Below are positions 49,122-58,117 of a stretch of 64,000 nt of DNA, in pieces; the first letter of the stretch is position 1, and each line of letters starts with the position of its first letter. A program made the position numbers and the translations under genes. Origin of the DNA: Komagataeibacter nataicola (GTDB lineage Bacteria > Pseudomonadota > Alphaproteobacteria > Acetobacterales > Acetobacteraceae); assembly GCF_003207795.1 (NCBI RefSeq), contig NZ_NIRT01000002.1:62001-126000 (forward strand), read 5' to 3'. The notes below the pieces were generated by a model. That model made no database searches, was not told the DNA's origin, and saw nothing but the letters and a program-made list of their open reading frames with translations.

Positions 49122-49733
49122 CTAGCGGTAGACGCCGCGCCCCGGCCTGCGCAGCAGCACGCGCACCGCGCCCTGATTGGCCGCATGCGGGTGCACCACG
49201 GCCAGGATCAGGCGGCCAAGATCGCCACGCCCCAGCCAGAACGGCAGTTCACGCCGCAGGATGCCGCCATTATGGCCGCTCCCCAGTCCGGTAATGATTT
49301 CAACACAGCGCACGTTGTCGGCATGGGCCTGAACAAGAAAACCATGCAGGCGGTGAAAGGCCGTCTGCGCCACCTGCCCATGCAGGTCGAGCCTGCGCTC
49401 TGGGCGCAGCTTGCCGCTCACCAGCCCGCGCCAGCTCGTGTCATCAAGCCCCGGCCGGCGCACACCGATCTCGAACGCACCGCCCTTGCCCTTCTGCACT
49501 GTCAGGCTGTGGCTGGCGGTCTGGTGCACCGCGTGCACGCCACCTGCCGCAAGGCGCTGCATGATGGCGGCACGGCTCATGCCCGGCCGGTCAGCCTCGG
49601 GCGGCACGGAGGGCGGCGGAACAGGTGACGGCGTCTGGCCCGTGTGGCGTGGCGCGGTCCGTAGCGGCGCGATACCCTGCGCGAAGGCCGCCCACAGGGC
49701 CTGTTCCTCCTCGTTCAGTCTGCGCTGCCTCAC
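49122..49733 (-). CDS. Smr-domain protein
   Basis: A 203-residue protein with a C-terminal Smr domain: RRLDLHGQVAQTAFHRLHGFL near 115 and VEIITGLGSGHNGGILRRELPFWL near 145. Such domains can cut nucleic acids, in some cases mRNA at collided ribosomes. The first 100 residues are charged then Pro-rich and probably unstructured. The start is a GTG at 49733 with AAAGGA upstream. In many alphaproteobacteria this gene follows mltA, from which it is separated here by two genes. Confidence 0.85.
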   Translation of the reverse strand: MRQRRLNEEEQALWAAFAQGIAPLRTAPRHTGQTPSPVPPPSVPPEADRPGMSRAAIMQRLAAGGVHAVHQTASHSLTVQKGKGGAFEIGVRRPGLDDTSWRGLVSGKLRPERRLDLHGQVAQTAFHRLHGFLVQAHADNVRCVEIITGLGSGHNGGILRRELPFWLGRGDLGRLILAVVHPHAANQGAVRVLLRRPGRGVYR

Positions 49734-49866
49734 GGTATGATTCCTTTCTGCGGGCCGGTGGCCTGCGCGCATAGAATCATACCGTGCCCGCAAGGTCCAT
49801 GTTTTCAGGCACGACCTTCGCGCAAAGCGCCTGAAAAGCCCGTGGGCAGGGCCCCTGAAAGAAAGA

Positions 49867-49893
49867 ACGCCGCCTTTTTTAAAAAGGCGGCGT
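49867..49893. repeat. Single hairpin of the intergenic element
   Basis: ACGCCGCCTTTTT and AAAAAGGCGGCGT form a perfect 13-bp stem around one base. It is the GCCGCC hairpin of the larger element without the outer parts. It lies 18 bases after the peroxidase stop codon and would terminate that minus-strand transcript. Confidence 0.8.
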
Positions 49894-49911
49894 CCACATC
49901 CTCCTGTTCTC

Positions 49912-51324
49912 TCAGGGCGCCGTGTTGCGCAGGGTCTCGCCCTGGTAGCGCCCGGTCAGCGTGTTGAGGAAGGCCACGATATCCGCCACATCCTGGCTGG
50001 ACATGTCATGGTCCGGCGTCTGGTAACGCGCCATCTTGCGCACGGCGTCATCAAGCGTCTTGACGCTGCCATCATGGAAGTAGGGCGCGGTCAGCGCAAT
50101 GTTGCGCAGGTTGGGCACCTTGAAGCGCTCCATGTCGGCCGGGTCGTGGGTGACTTCAAAGCGCCCCTTGTCGGCATCGGTCAGCGTGCCGCCACGGGCC
50201 GCGAAGTAATCGCCTTCCAGCCCCATCGGCTCAAGCGCCTGCCCCCCCATGGACGGGCCGGTATGACACCCCGCGCAACCCACCTGCTTGAACAGCGCGT
50301 AGCCATGCTTTTCCTGCGTGTTCAGGGCTGCGTCATCGCCCTTCAGATACTGGTCAAAGCGGCTGTCGGGGGTAATCAGCGTCTTTTCATATTCGGCAAT
50401 GGCGTTGGTGATGGTGGTCTCATCAATCGTATCGCTGCCAAAGGCGGCCTCGAACGCAGGCGCATAGGTGGGATCAGCGCGCAGGCGGTCCGTCACGGCG
50501 CTCCAGTCATGCGATCCCATCTCGACGGGGTTCATGACCGGGCCTGCCGCCTGCTGCGCCAGCGTATCGGCGCGCGCATTCCAGAACTGCCATCTGCTGA
50601 AGCCTGCATTGAACACCGTCGGCACATTGATCGGCCCCTTCTGGCCGCCAATGCCGGTGGCCGTAACCAGACCATCCACGCCGCCATGCTGCAGGCTGTG
50701 GCAGCTCGCGCAGTTCGACTGGCCATCACCCGACAGCCTGCGGTCAAAGAACAGGCGCTGGCCCAGCATGACCTTGTTGGCATCCACCGTTACGGATTCG
50801 GGAATGGGCTGCACGGGGTCGGCGGCAAAGCGGTCGGCAACGCCCGGGGTGGCGTAATGCTGGCGGCGCACCTGCGCGATCCAGTTCAGCATGCTCTCGC
50901 GCTGGCTGGCGGAAAGATGGGCATGCCAGTGCATGAGCAGGTACAGCGTGGGGGGCATGCGGTTCTGGTTGATGACTTCCTCGATGCGGGCCAGCTTTTC
51001 CTCATCGGGCACGCCGCCATTTTGCAGCGCGTCGATCACCGGCTCCACGCGGAAGTGGCGCAGCCCCTCGGCACGGTCACGGCTCATGAGCGGCTGCGCC
51101 ACGGGAAGGTGGAAGTAGAACGGCAGCTCAACCTTGGCCGCGTGGCAGTAATCACACCGCGCCTCACGCACCACATCCAGCGCGGCGCCTGATACCGCAT
51201 CCACCCCCGCACCCGCAGGGGCGGGCGCGGTTGCGTGGTCAAAATGGGTGAGATAGGCGACCGTGCCGCCATACACCACACCACCTGCCACCACTGCCGC
51301 CGCAACCATCTTCCTCATCGACAT
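49912..51324 (-). CDS. Tri-haem cytochrome c peroxidase, YhjA-like
   Basis: Periplasmic peroxidase that reduces hydrogen peroxide with electrons from the quinol pool or a cytochrome. The 470 residues have an N-terminal membrane anchor (about 5-25), an extra haem domain with CDYCH (57-61), and the classical di-haem peroxidase with CASCH (205-209) and CAGCH (350-354). The same three-haem plan is known from E. coli YhjA, which works as a quinol peroxidase. AAAGGG precedes the ATG. Likely useful during vigorous oxidative metabolism. An inverted repeat lies 63 bases upstream. Confidence 0.92.
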   Translation of the reverse strand: MSMRKMVAAAVVAGGVVYGGTVAYLTHFDHATAPAPAGAGVDAVSGAALDVVREARCDYCHAAKVELPFYFHLPVAQPLMSRDRAEGLRHFRVEPVIDALQNGGVPDEEKLARIEEVINQNRMPPTLYLLMHWHAHLSASQRESMLNWIAQVRRQHYATPGVADRFAADPVQPIPESVTVDANKVMLGQRLFFDRRLSGDGQSNCASCHSLQHGGVDGLVTATGIGGQKGPINVPTVFNAGFSRWQFWNARADTLAQQAAGPVMNPVEMGSHDWSAVTDRLRADPTYAPAFEAAFGSDTIDETTITNAIAEYEKTLITPDSRFDQYLKGDDAALNTQEKHGYALFKQVGCAGCHTGPSMGGQALEPMGLEGDYFAARGGTLTDADKGRFEVTHDPADMERFKVPNLRNIALTAPYFHDGSVKTLDDAVRKMARYQTPDHDMSSQDVADIVAFLNTLTGRYQGETLRNTAP

Positions 51325-51386
51325 GCAAAACCCTTTCGCTTGGCCTGCGGACGTTCTGGTCGATTTGAGGATTATTTGTCAAAACA

Positions 51387-51406
51387 ATCGTTTCGATAAA
51401 AACGAT
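51387..51406. promoter_or_regulatory. Inverted repeat upstream of the peroxidase gene
   Basis: ATCGTTT and AAACGAT are separated by 6 bases, 63 bases before the start and touching the stop codon of the upstream gene. Followed on the minus strand by TTGACA at about 51374-51379, which may be the -35 box. Possible operator; the regulator is unknown. Confidence 0.4.
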
Positions 51407-52296
51407 CAATAATTTCGATCGTCTACCCCATCCGCGCCAGCATCAGCCGCCGCCATAGCCTGCCTTACGCGCTGCCGGGCAACATTGACATAGATGGTAT
51501 CCAGATCAATTCCGATGCCCCGCCCCCCTTCGCGCACGGCGGCAACGAGCGTGGTGCCCGTGCCCATGAAGGGGTCGAGCACCACCGGCGCATTCTTGCC
51601 ATGCAGGCGGATGCACATCTGCGGCAGCAGCACGGGGAACGTGCCGGGATGATGGAATTTCTGCGCCTTGCCCTGCACCGTCTCATACGGGACGAACCAC
51701 GTATCGCCCCGGCAGCGCCGGTCCTGCCGGTGGCCGCGGCGCACGATGTTGGACTTGTCCTTGTAGGGCACGCCAATATCGAGCCGGTTCAGCCCGACAT
51801 CCCCCCCGCGCGTGAGGTGGAACAGGTGCTCATGGTTGCGGTTGAGGTAACGGTGGCTGTTGACCGGCTTGAAGTGGCCATGCGTGTCGGTGCCGACCGA
51901 GATCGACTTGACCCACGCGATGTGGTTTTGCAGCACGAACACCTCGCGCAGCCGCACCATCAGCTCGAACGGCAGCCAGGGCTGGGCCGATGACCCCGCC
52001 ACGTTGAGGAAGAACGAGCCATCAGGCCGCATCACGCGCCGCACCTCGCGCGCGATCTCGAGCATCCAGTCCAGATAGCCGTCCTCTTCCAGCCGGTCGC
52101 GGTAGGTGCGGTATTTCAGGCCGATATTGTAGGGCGGGGAGGTGACGACCACATCCACGCTATCGGCCTCCATGCGGCGCAGCGCGCGCAGGCAGTCGCC
52201 CCGCACCAGCAGGTGCGGCCCCTCGGTGTAACGGACAGTCCGCGGCAGGCGCGGTGTGGATGCGGAAACCTGCCCCGCGCGGGGTCGCCCTGTCAT
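51406..52296 (-). CDS. Solitary DNA methyltransferase, beta-class, SPPY type
   Basis: Transfers methyl groups from S-adenosylmethionine to a base in a specific DNA site. The 296 residues hold motif IV TSPPYN (52-57) before motif I DPFMGTGTT (241-249), the beta-class order. Ser-Pro-Pro-Tyr is more frequent in N4-cytosine enzymes, Asp-Pro-Pro-Tyr in N6-adenine enzymes, so N4-cytosine is suggested but unproven. The middle region with NSHRYLNRNHEHLFHLTRGG and RRGHRQDRRCRGDTWFVPY would recognise the target. No restriction gene is nearby, so it is an orphan. It lies 36 bases after mltA. Confidence 0.88.
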   Translation of the reverse strand: MTGRPRAGQVSASTPRLPRTVRYTEGPHLLVRGDCLRALRRMEADSVDVVVTSPPYNIGLKYRTYRDRLEEDGYLDWMLEIAREVRRVMRPDGSFFLNVAGSSAQPWLPFELMVRLREVFVLQNHIAWVKSISVGTDTHGHFKPVNSHRYLNRNHEHLFHLTRGGDVGLNRLDIGVPYKDKSNIVRRGHRQDRRCRGDTWFVPYETVQGKAQKFHHPGTFPVLLPQMCIRLHGKNAPVVLDPFMGTGTTLVAAVREGGRGIGIDLDTIYVNVARQRVRQAMAAADAGADGVDDRNY

Positions 52297-52332
52297 GATG
52301 CTGCTACGCTCTTAACTCCGCCCGGAGCGGAT

Positions 52333-53556
52333 CTAGTGTTTGTGTTTATGCTTGCGCCCGTGCTTCTCTTCGCGCCCCGGTTCGCTGCGGGGCACCAGCA
52401 GGATCATCTGGCCGGGTGAATGCAGGTTTCCCGCTGCCTGCGCCGCCTCCGGCCCCCAGCCCATATACAGATCGGCCCGGTCCGGTCCCTTTATGTCGGT
52501 GCCCAGATCCTGCGCAAAATCGAGCCGGTTCCATGCGGCAAGATGGCCTGCAACCGGAACCTGCGCCTGCACCCATACCGGGCTTCCCAGCGGAATGTAA
52601 GTGCGGTCCACCGCCATGGAGCGCCCCGGCGTAAGCGGCACGCCCAGCGCGCCCGGCGCACCGGCCAGCGGGCTGTCGGATGGCAGTTCGCGGAAGAAGA
52701 CGTAATTGGGGTTCTGCTCCATCACCGCCCGCGCTTTGTCCGGATTCGCTTCCAGCCAGCCCCGGATGGAAGCCATGTTGACATCATCGCTGCCAATCAG
52801 GCCCTGCGCCACCATGGCCCGGCCCAGCGGCACGTAAGGCTGGCCATTGAGGCCATCGAAGCCCAGGCGGACCACCTCGTCATTGGGCAGGCGGACACGA
52901 CCTGAACCCTGAATCTGCAAAAAGAACAGATCCACCGGGTCGGCCAGCCACAGCAGTTCAAGCTTTTCATGCGCCAGCGCACCCGCGTCGATCTGCGCGC
53001 GGGTCCAGTAGGGCACGATCTGCCCGTCATGCAGGCGCCCGGTCACGACATTGCCCTGCGCATCACGCTGGCGCACCAGATCGGGGGGATGGCGATAGAC
53101 GGGGGTCTGGTAAATGCCACCACGACGCAGGGCGCCACGAATCTCGGGCTCGTAATAGCCGGTGAACAGCATGCCGCCCGTGCGCGTGCCTGCGGGCATG
53201 CGGGTCGGCACGAACCATTGCTCGAAAAACGCACGCGCCGCCGCCCGGTCACCGGTCGGCACCGCGCGGGCTGCCGTGCAGGCAGGCTGCCAGTCGCCAA
53301 CCTGATGACCCGCATGCGCCGAAGAATCACCCCCCAGCCCGCTTTCGGGCGGCAGGCTTTCGATCTTATGGCATTCAGCGAGGAAGACGGGCAGCGCCTC
53401 TTCGTGTGCATCATCCTGCCAGCCGGGCAGCTTGCTGAACGAGACTGCGCGGGCATGGTGGGATGGCGCCTGCGCCCCCAGCGTGGGGGACTCCATATGG
53501 CACCCGCACAGGGCGGCAACGGCGCACAGCGGCGCAATACGCTTGAACACTTTCAT
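52333..53556 (-). CDS. mltA: Membrane-bound lytic murein transglycosylase A
   Basis: Outer-membrane lipoprotein that cuts peptidoglycan to 1,6-anhydro products. The 407 residues have a lipobox LCGC (Cys19), the MltA domain with GYYEPEIRGAL and IQGSGRVRLPN, and the 3D domain with the catalytic aspartate region FAQDLGTDIKGPDRADLYMGWG-like (shortened here). The end is a basic His/Lys-rich tail. It follows tim44 by 52 bases on the same strand, the usual alphaproteobacterial order. Confidence 0.93.
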   Translation of the reverse strand: MKVFKRIAPLCAVAALCGCHMESPTLGAQAPSHHARAVSFSKLPGWQDDAHEEALPVFLAECHKIESLPPESGLGGDSSAHAGHQVGDWQPACTAARAVPTGDRAAARAFFEQWFVPTRMPAGTRTGGMLFTGYYEPEIRGALRRGGIYQTPVYRHPPDLVRQRDAQGNVVTGRLHDGQIVPYWTRAQIDAGALAHEKLELLWLADPVDLFFLQIQGSGRVRLPNDEVVRLGFDGLNGQPYVPLGRAMVAQGLIGSDDVNMASIRGWLEANPDKARAVMEQNPNYVFFRELPSDSPLAGAPGALGVPLTPGRSMAVDRTYIPLGSPVWVQAQVPVAGHLAAWNRLDFAQDLGTDIKGPDRADLYMGWGPEAAQAAGNLHSPGQMILLVPRSEPGREEKHGRKHKHKH

Positions 53557-53608
53557 AAAGATGTATTTATCATGACTTTATTGATGAAAGTAAGGCAGTT
53601 CATTTTGC

Positions 53609-54289
53609 CTAAGCGCTGCGGCTTGCCCCCAGCCGCCAGCCATCACCACTTACACCAAGAATACGCTCGAACACCCACAGGTCGGAGAACTCGGTCACGG
53701 CATCCACGCCCGCCACGGGCTGGCCGTTGCCATCCATCGTAACGCTGATCTGGTCGGACACGATGCGCACTTCGATATGGGCGACAGGACTGGGTCCCGC
53801 CGTCTCATCAATATCCGCGCCGATGATGGCGATATCGGTAATATCGCGGATTTCGCTGCGCAGGGTTTCGCCCGCCTGCTGGCGCGACTGGATCGCGGCC
53901 TCGAACGCAGTGAAGGTGGCTGCGGTCAGCAGCGTGCGCAGCGTGTTCAGGTCGCCTGCCGCATAGGCGGTCACGATCTGGCGAAAGGCCGCTTCCGTGC
54001 CCTTGGCAAAGCCATCGGGCGTAAAATCAGGCTCCAGCGTGGCAATGCGGGCCAGCACGCCGCCCACGCGCGTATCAGGCGTGGGGATGTCATAGGTCAC
54101 GGTGGGGGGTGGCGGCTCGGGCGCCGTTTCCACCACCGTGGGGGCCATGGGCGGCGGAGCCATGGGGCGGGCCGCCGGTTCGGCGCCGACACGGCGGCCA
54201 AGGATGCTACGCAGCCGCAGCACGAGAAAGACAGCCACCAGCCCCAGAACAATCAGATCCAGCGGAAAATGACCAAAAGAAAAATTCAT
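53609..54289 (-). CDS. Tim44/TimA-domain membrane-anchored protein
   Basis: A 226-residue protein with one N-terminal membrane helix (about 9-28), a Pro-rich linker (40-70) and a Tim44-like domain with DFTPDGFAKGTEAAFRQIVTAYAAGDLNTLRTLL near 85-125 (shortened). Mitochondrial Tim44 tethers Hsp70 to the import channel; bacterial TimA proteins are found in the envelope with unknown roles. Divergent from secB and upstream of mltA. Confidence 0.9.
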   Translation of the reverse strand: MNFSFGHFPLDLIVLGLVAVFLVLRLRSILGRRVGAEPAARPMAPPPMAPTVVETAPEPPPPTVTYDIPTPDTRVGGVLARIATLEPDFTPDGFAKGTEAAFRQIVTAYAAGDLNTLRTLLTAATFTAFEAAIQSRQQAGETLRSEIRDITDIAIIGADIDETAGPSPVAHIEVRIVSDQISVTMDGNGQPVAGVDAVTEFSDLWVFERILGVSGDGWRLGASRSA

Positions 54290-54490
54290 GCCGCGCGTCC
54301 ATCACCGCAGGCGGGCCAGCCTGCCAAAGATTACCCTGCGCCACAACATAGGCAACGCCCGGAGCCAGCACAATGCGCGACGGGCGTTAAAATTCCGGCA
54401 GCTGGTATGGCATCACCTGCATACCCATGCTACGGCCAGAGAATACGGTACCTTTCTTTTCGCGTATATCTGTGGGGAATACAGACAAGC

Positions 54491-55012
54491 ATGTCCGATA
54501 CGACTCAGCCGCCCACCCCTGAAAACGACCAGAACGCCCCCCCGGCACAGCCGCTGGCGATCAACCTGCAATACATCAAGGACCTTTCGTTCGAAGTGCC
54601 CGCCGGGGCGGAAATCTTCGCGACACTGCGCACCAACCCGCAGATTTCGGTCAACATTGACGTGCAGGCCAACCGTCTGGAACCCGACCAGATGGTGTTT
54701 GAGGTGATCCTGGCCGTGAAGACCGAGGCCAGCGAACCGCCGCAGCAGGAAGGTGGCCCGCAGGGGCGTCCGGTGTTCATTGCCGAGCTGGCCTATGCCT
54801 GCATCGTGACCCTGACCAACCCGCCCGCCGAGCTGGTCGAGCCGATCCTGCTCGTTGAAGTGCCGCGCCTGATCTTCCCCTATGTGCGCAACATCCTCAG
54901 CGAAGTCACGCGTGATGGCGGCTTCCCGCCCGTGGTGCTGCAGCCGATCGACTTCGTGGCGCTGTGGCAGGCCAAGCGTAACTCGTTTGACCAGACGCCG
55001 GGCCACGCCTGA
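54491..55012 (+). CDS. secB: Protein-export chaperone SecB
   Basis: Tetrameric cytoplasmic chaperone that keeps exported proteins unfolded and hands them to SecA. The 173 residues contain INLQYIKDLSFE, the FEVPAGAEIF region, LLVEVPRLIFPYVRNILSEVTRDGGFPPVVLQPIDF (in short: PRLLFP-like and GFPPLxL-like SecB signatures) and an acidic, flexible N-terminus. The ATG at 54491 is the first of the conserved part; the open frame upstream is antisense to tim44. Confidence 0.96.
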   Translation: MSDTTQPPTPENDQNAPPAQPLAINLQYIKDLSFEVPAGAEIFATLRTNPQISVNIDVQANRLEPDQMVFEVILAVKTEASEPPQQEGGPQGRPVFIAELAYACIVTLTNPPAELVEPILLVEVPRLIFPYVRNILSEVTRDGGFPPVVLQPIDFVALWQAKRNSFDQTPGHA

Positions 55013-55034
55013 TCCCTTATTTGCGGTTACGGGC

Positions 55035-55070
55035 AATAAAGGCCGGGAGCTTGTGCTTCCGGCCTTTATT
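55035..55070 (+). terminator. Terminator of secB
   Basis: AATAAAGGCCGG and CCGGCCTTTATT form a perfect 12-bp stem around a 12-base loop, 23 bases after secB, followed by TTG. Confidence 0.88.
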
Positions 55071-55112
55071 TTGTCCTGTGCAATCCCCTTGCGGAGCTGC
55101 TCCCTGAAGCTT

Positions 55113-55826
55113 TTAGGGTTTTCTGGCGTCGCCAAGGCAAGCCAGCATGGCAGGCTGATCCGGCCGGGGCGCCACGCGCATGGCCCGCCATGCAGGCCCG
55201 GTGGCCAGGGCGGCCGCCACGCCATCTGACATGGCCACCGCCACCACCTGCCCCAGCATCGCGGCCTGCGGAGCGCTCAGGCTAGCCAGAAAGGCCCGCG
55301 CCGTGCGGGTGGAATAGAACAGAATCGCCGCCACCTGCCCTGCCACAAGCGCCTGCGCCGCCTGCGGGGGCAGATGTCGCGCGGAGCTGACCGCATAGAC
55401 ACAGCGCCTGATTACACGAAACCCCTCCGCCCGCAGCGCCTGCGCCATGTCGCGCCCGTAGCCCCGCCCCACGGCCAGCAGCAGCAGCCCCCGCGCGGGC
55501 AGGGCCGCACGCAGCAACGCGCCCAGATCATCCGCCGTGCCAGCCGCCGTAAAGACATGCGTAAAACCGGCCGCCCGCGTGCGCGCACCCGTGGCGTGCC
55601 CCACCACGTAACAGGGTACATCGTGCCATTCGGGGCGATTGATGCTGGCAATGGCCTGCCCGCTGGTCATTACGATAGCGTCTGGCCGGGGTGCATCGGG
55701 GGCGAGGGAAAGCGGCTCGACATGCAGCATGGGGGCTGCGATGGGCTGCCACCCCAGCCCGGCCACCGCCGCCATGGTGGGGGCGAGGCCTGGCGGGGGG
55801 CGGGTAATGATGACCCCGTTACACAT
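55113..55826 (-). CDS. hemD: Uroporphyrinogen-III synthase
   Basis: Closes hydroxymethylbilane with inversion of ring D. The sequence of this family is poorly conserved; the 237 residues show the weak pattern IITRPPPGL at the start, AIVMTSGQAIAS, YVVGHATGARTRAAGF and FYSTRTARAFLASL, in line with two alternating alpha/beta lobes. It follows hemC by 19 bases, which makes the assignment firm. The start at 55826 is chosen because the longer frame overlaps hemC. Confidence 0.88.
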   Translation of the reverse strand: MCNGVIITRPPPGLAPTMAAVAGLGWQPIAAPMLHVEPLSLAPDAPRPDAIVMTSGQAIASINRPEWHDVPCYVVGHATGARTRAAGFTHVFTAAGTADDLGALLRAALPARGLLLLAVGRGYGRDMAQALRAEGFRVIRRCVYAVSSARHLPPQAAQALVAGQVAAILFYSTRTARAFLASLSAPQAAMLGQVVAVAMSDGVAAALATGPAWRAMRVAPRPDQPAMLACLGDARKP

Positions 55827-55845
55827 AACGGGGCGGTGTGGCTTG

Positions 55846-56928
55846 TTATGCGTTTTCGGCAAAAATATCGGCCGGGCTGTCGGCACGCAGGCTGCGGCCA
55901 AGGTCACGGCCCAGACGGGCTGCATCGGACGGCGCACCACTGATCGAGCGCTTGAGCAGGAAGGAGCCATCCTCCCGCGCAACAAGCCCGGTCAGGTGCA
56001 GTTCCGGCGCGCCACCGGCCACGACCGGGATCAGGCGGGCATAACCGCCGATGGGGGTGCGGCACGAGCCATCAAGCTCGGCGAGCAGCGCGCGCTCGGC
56101 GGTGGCCACGGCTCGGGCCTCGTAATCCTCAATGGCGGAAAGCAGTTCGCGCAGTTCCACATCGCTTTCGCGCACGGTAACACCCACAATGCCCTGCCCC
56201 GCCGCCGGCACCATGATGGTGGGGTCAAGGATCACGTCGGCGCGGTCTTCCATGCCAAGGCGACGCAGGCCCGCATAGGCCAGCAGCGTGGCATCGCACT
56301 GGCGCGCGGCCAGCTTGTCGAGCCGGGTCTGCACATTGCCGCGCAGCAGCCCGAATTTCAGGTCGGGGCGCACATGCAGCATCTGCGCCTGCCGCCGCAC
56401 CGAGGCACAGCCCACCAGCGCACCCTGCGGCAGCACGGCATAGGGGTCCGCCGGGTCGGGCTCGCCACAGCCGGGGCCGAGGATCAGCACATCACGCGCA
56501 TCCTCGCGCTTGAGCGTGCAGGCCAGCACCAGCCCGGGCGGCAGCGTGGTTTCAAGATCCTTGAGGCTGTGAACGGCAAAATCGATCCGCCCGTCGAGCA
56601 GCGCTTCATGGATTTCCTTGGCGAACAGGCCCTTGCCACCAATTTCCGCCAGCTTGCGGTTGAGCACCTGGTCGCCCGTGGTGCTGATCTGGTGCTCCTG
56701 AAACGCGCCCATGTCGCGCAGCACGGGGCAGAAGCGAGTCAGCACCGTGAGGAAGGCGCGCGTCTGCACCAGTGCCAGCGGGGAGGCCCGCGTTCCGACC
56801 TTCAGCGGTAGCTGCCGCCGGTGGGGTTCGGTATGGGTAGCTTCCTTTCGCTGGCGTGCAGCAGCCTCGGCCGCGACTTTCTGTAGCGCGGACGATGGAA
56901 ACGGGGCGGATGGCTTTGCGGACTCCAT
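55846..56928 (-). CDS. hemC: Porphobilinogen deaminase
   Basis: Joins four porphobilinogens into hydroxymethylbilane. The 360 residues contain KVGTRASPLAL, FAKEIHEALLDGRIDFAVHSLKD (shortened), GLLRGNVQTRLDKL and the dipyrromethane cysteine Cys289 in DGSCRTPIGG. The first 40 residues are an extension not present in E. coli HemC, rich in Ala and charged residues; no later ATG would restore the usual start, so it is either real or uses a rare start. Divergent from tsaD. Confidence 0.95.
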   Translation of the reverse strand: MESAKPSAPFPSSALQKVAAEAAARQRKEATHTEPHRRQLPLKVGTRASPLALVQTRAFLTVLTRFCPVLRDMGAFQEHQISTTGDQVLNRKLAEIGGKGLFAKEIHEALLDGRIDFAVHSLKDLETTLPPGLVLACTLKREDARDVLILGPGCGEPDPADPYAVLPQGALVGCASVRRQAQMLHVRPDLKFGLLRGNVQTRLDKLAARQCDATLLAYAGLRRLGMEDRADVILDPTIMVPAAGQGIVGVTVRESDVELRELLSAIEDYEARAVATAERALLAELDGSCRTPIGGYARLIPVVAGGAPELHLTGLVAREDGSFLLKRSISGAPSDAARLGRDLGRSLRADSPADIFAENA

Positions 56929-56999
56929 ATCGCGTGTCTATTACCGCATCGCGATAAAGGAAAGATGACAATCGACACATCCGGATTGTAAATTACGCC

Positions 57000-58115
57000 A
57001 TGCACGCAAGCGACCAGACACCACCCGATCTGCCAACTCCCGTTATGGCCATTGAATCTTCGTGCGATGACACCGCCTGCGCCATCGTGGCGACAGACGG
57101 CCGGATCGTGGCAGAAACGACATTAACGCAATCCGGCCATGTGCCATTTGGCGGGGTCGTGCCCGAAATTGCCGCCCGCGCCCACCTTGCCGCCCTGCCC
57201 GCGCTGGTGCGCGACACGCTGACCAAAGCGAACATGCAGCCCCACGAACTCGGCGCCATAGCCGCAAGCTGCGGGCCGGGGCTGATTGGCGGCCTGATCG
57301 TGGGCGCCGACATGGGCAAGGGCATGGCCATTGCGCTTGATAAGCCCTTCATCGCCGTCAACCACATCGAGGCCCACGCGCTGACCGCCCGCCTGCCCGG
57401 TGTTGCCGAAAATGGCGCGCCGTTCCCCTATCTGCTCCTTCTGGTGTCGGGCGGGCACTGCCAGTGCATCGCGGTGGAAGGCGTGGGTCACTACCGCAGG
57501 CTCGGCGGCACGATTGATGACGCGGCGGGCGAGGCGTTTGACAAGGTGGCCAAGATGCTTGGCCTTGGCTGGCCGGGCGGCCCTGCGGTAGAGGCACTGG
57601 CGCGTGAGGGCGACCCGCGCGCGGTGTCCCTGCCCCGCCCGCTGATGGGTCGGCCGGGCTGCGATTTTTCCTTCTCGGGCCTGAAAACCGCCGTGGCGCA
57701 GAAGCTGCCTGCGGAAGTGCGCACCGCCCTGCCCCGGCAGGAAGCCGCCGATATTGCCGCAAGCTTCCAGCAGGCGGTGAGTGATATCGTGATCGACCGC
57801 CTTGGTCATGCGCTGGACATGATGGAGCGCCCCACAACCCTGGTGGTGGCGGGCGGAGTTGCGGCCAATGGCGTGCTGCGGGCCAGCCTGCGCGACTTTG
57901 CGGCCCGCCATGACCTGCCCTTCGCCGCCCCGCCGCTGCGGCTGTGCACCGATAACGCGGTAATGGTGGCGTGGGCCGCGATCGAGACCATGCGTGCGCG
58001 CCGTGAGGCGGGGCTGCCCATCCCCAACGACATCGCCCTGCGCCCCCGCCCGCGCTGGCCGCTTGCGGAGATGGCGCAGCGCATGACGGCACCACCACTT
58101 GAAACAACGCCCTGA
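57000..58115 (+). CDS. tsaD: tRNA N6-adenosine threonylcarbamoyltransferase
   Basis: Installs the t6A base at position 37 of tRNAs reading ANN codons, with TsaB and TsaE. The 371 residues have MAIESSCDDTA, the metal-binding HIEAH near 121, LLLLVSGGHCQ and GGVAANGVLR. Divergent from hemC and upstream of gpsA, the standard alphaproteobacterial order. A complete copy of the intergenic hairpin element starts 2 bases after the stop. Confidence 0.96.
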   Translation: MHASDQTPPDLPTPVMAIESSCDDTACAIVATDGRIVAETTLTQSGHVPFGGVVPEIAARAHLAALPALVRDTLTKANMQPHELGAIAASCGPGLIGGLIVGADMGKGMAIALDKPFIAVNHIEAHALTARLPGVAENGAPFPYLLLLVSGGHCQCIAVEGVGHYRRLGGTIDDAAGEAFDKVAKMLGLGWPGGPAVEALAREGDPRAVSLPRPLMGRPGCDFSFSGLKTAVAQKLPAEVRTALPRQEAADIAASFQQAVSDIVIDRLGHALDMMERPTTLVVAGGVAANGVLRASLRDFAARHDLPFAAPPLRLCTDNAVMVAWAAIETMRARREAGLPIPNDIALRPRPRWPLAEMAQRMTAPPLETTP

Positions 58116-58117
58116 AA

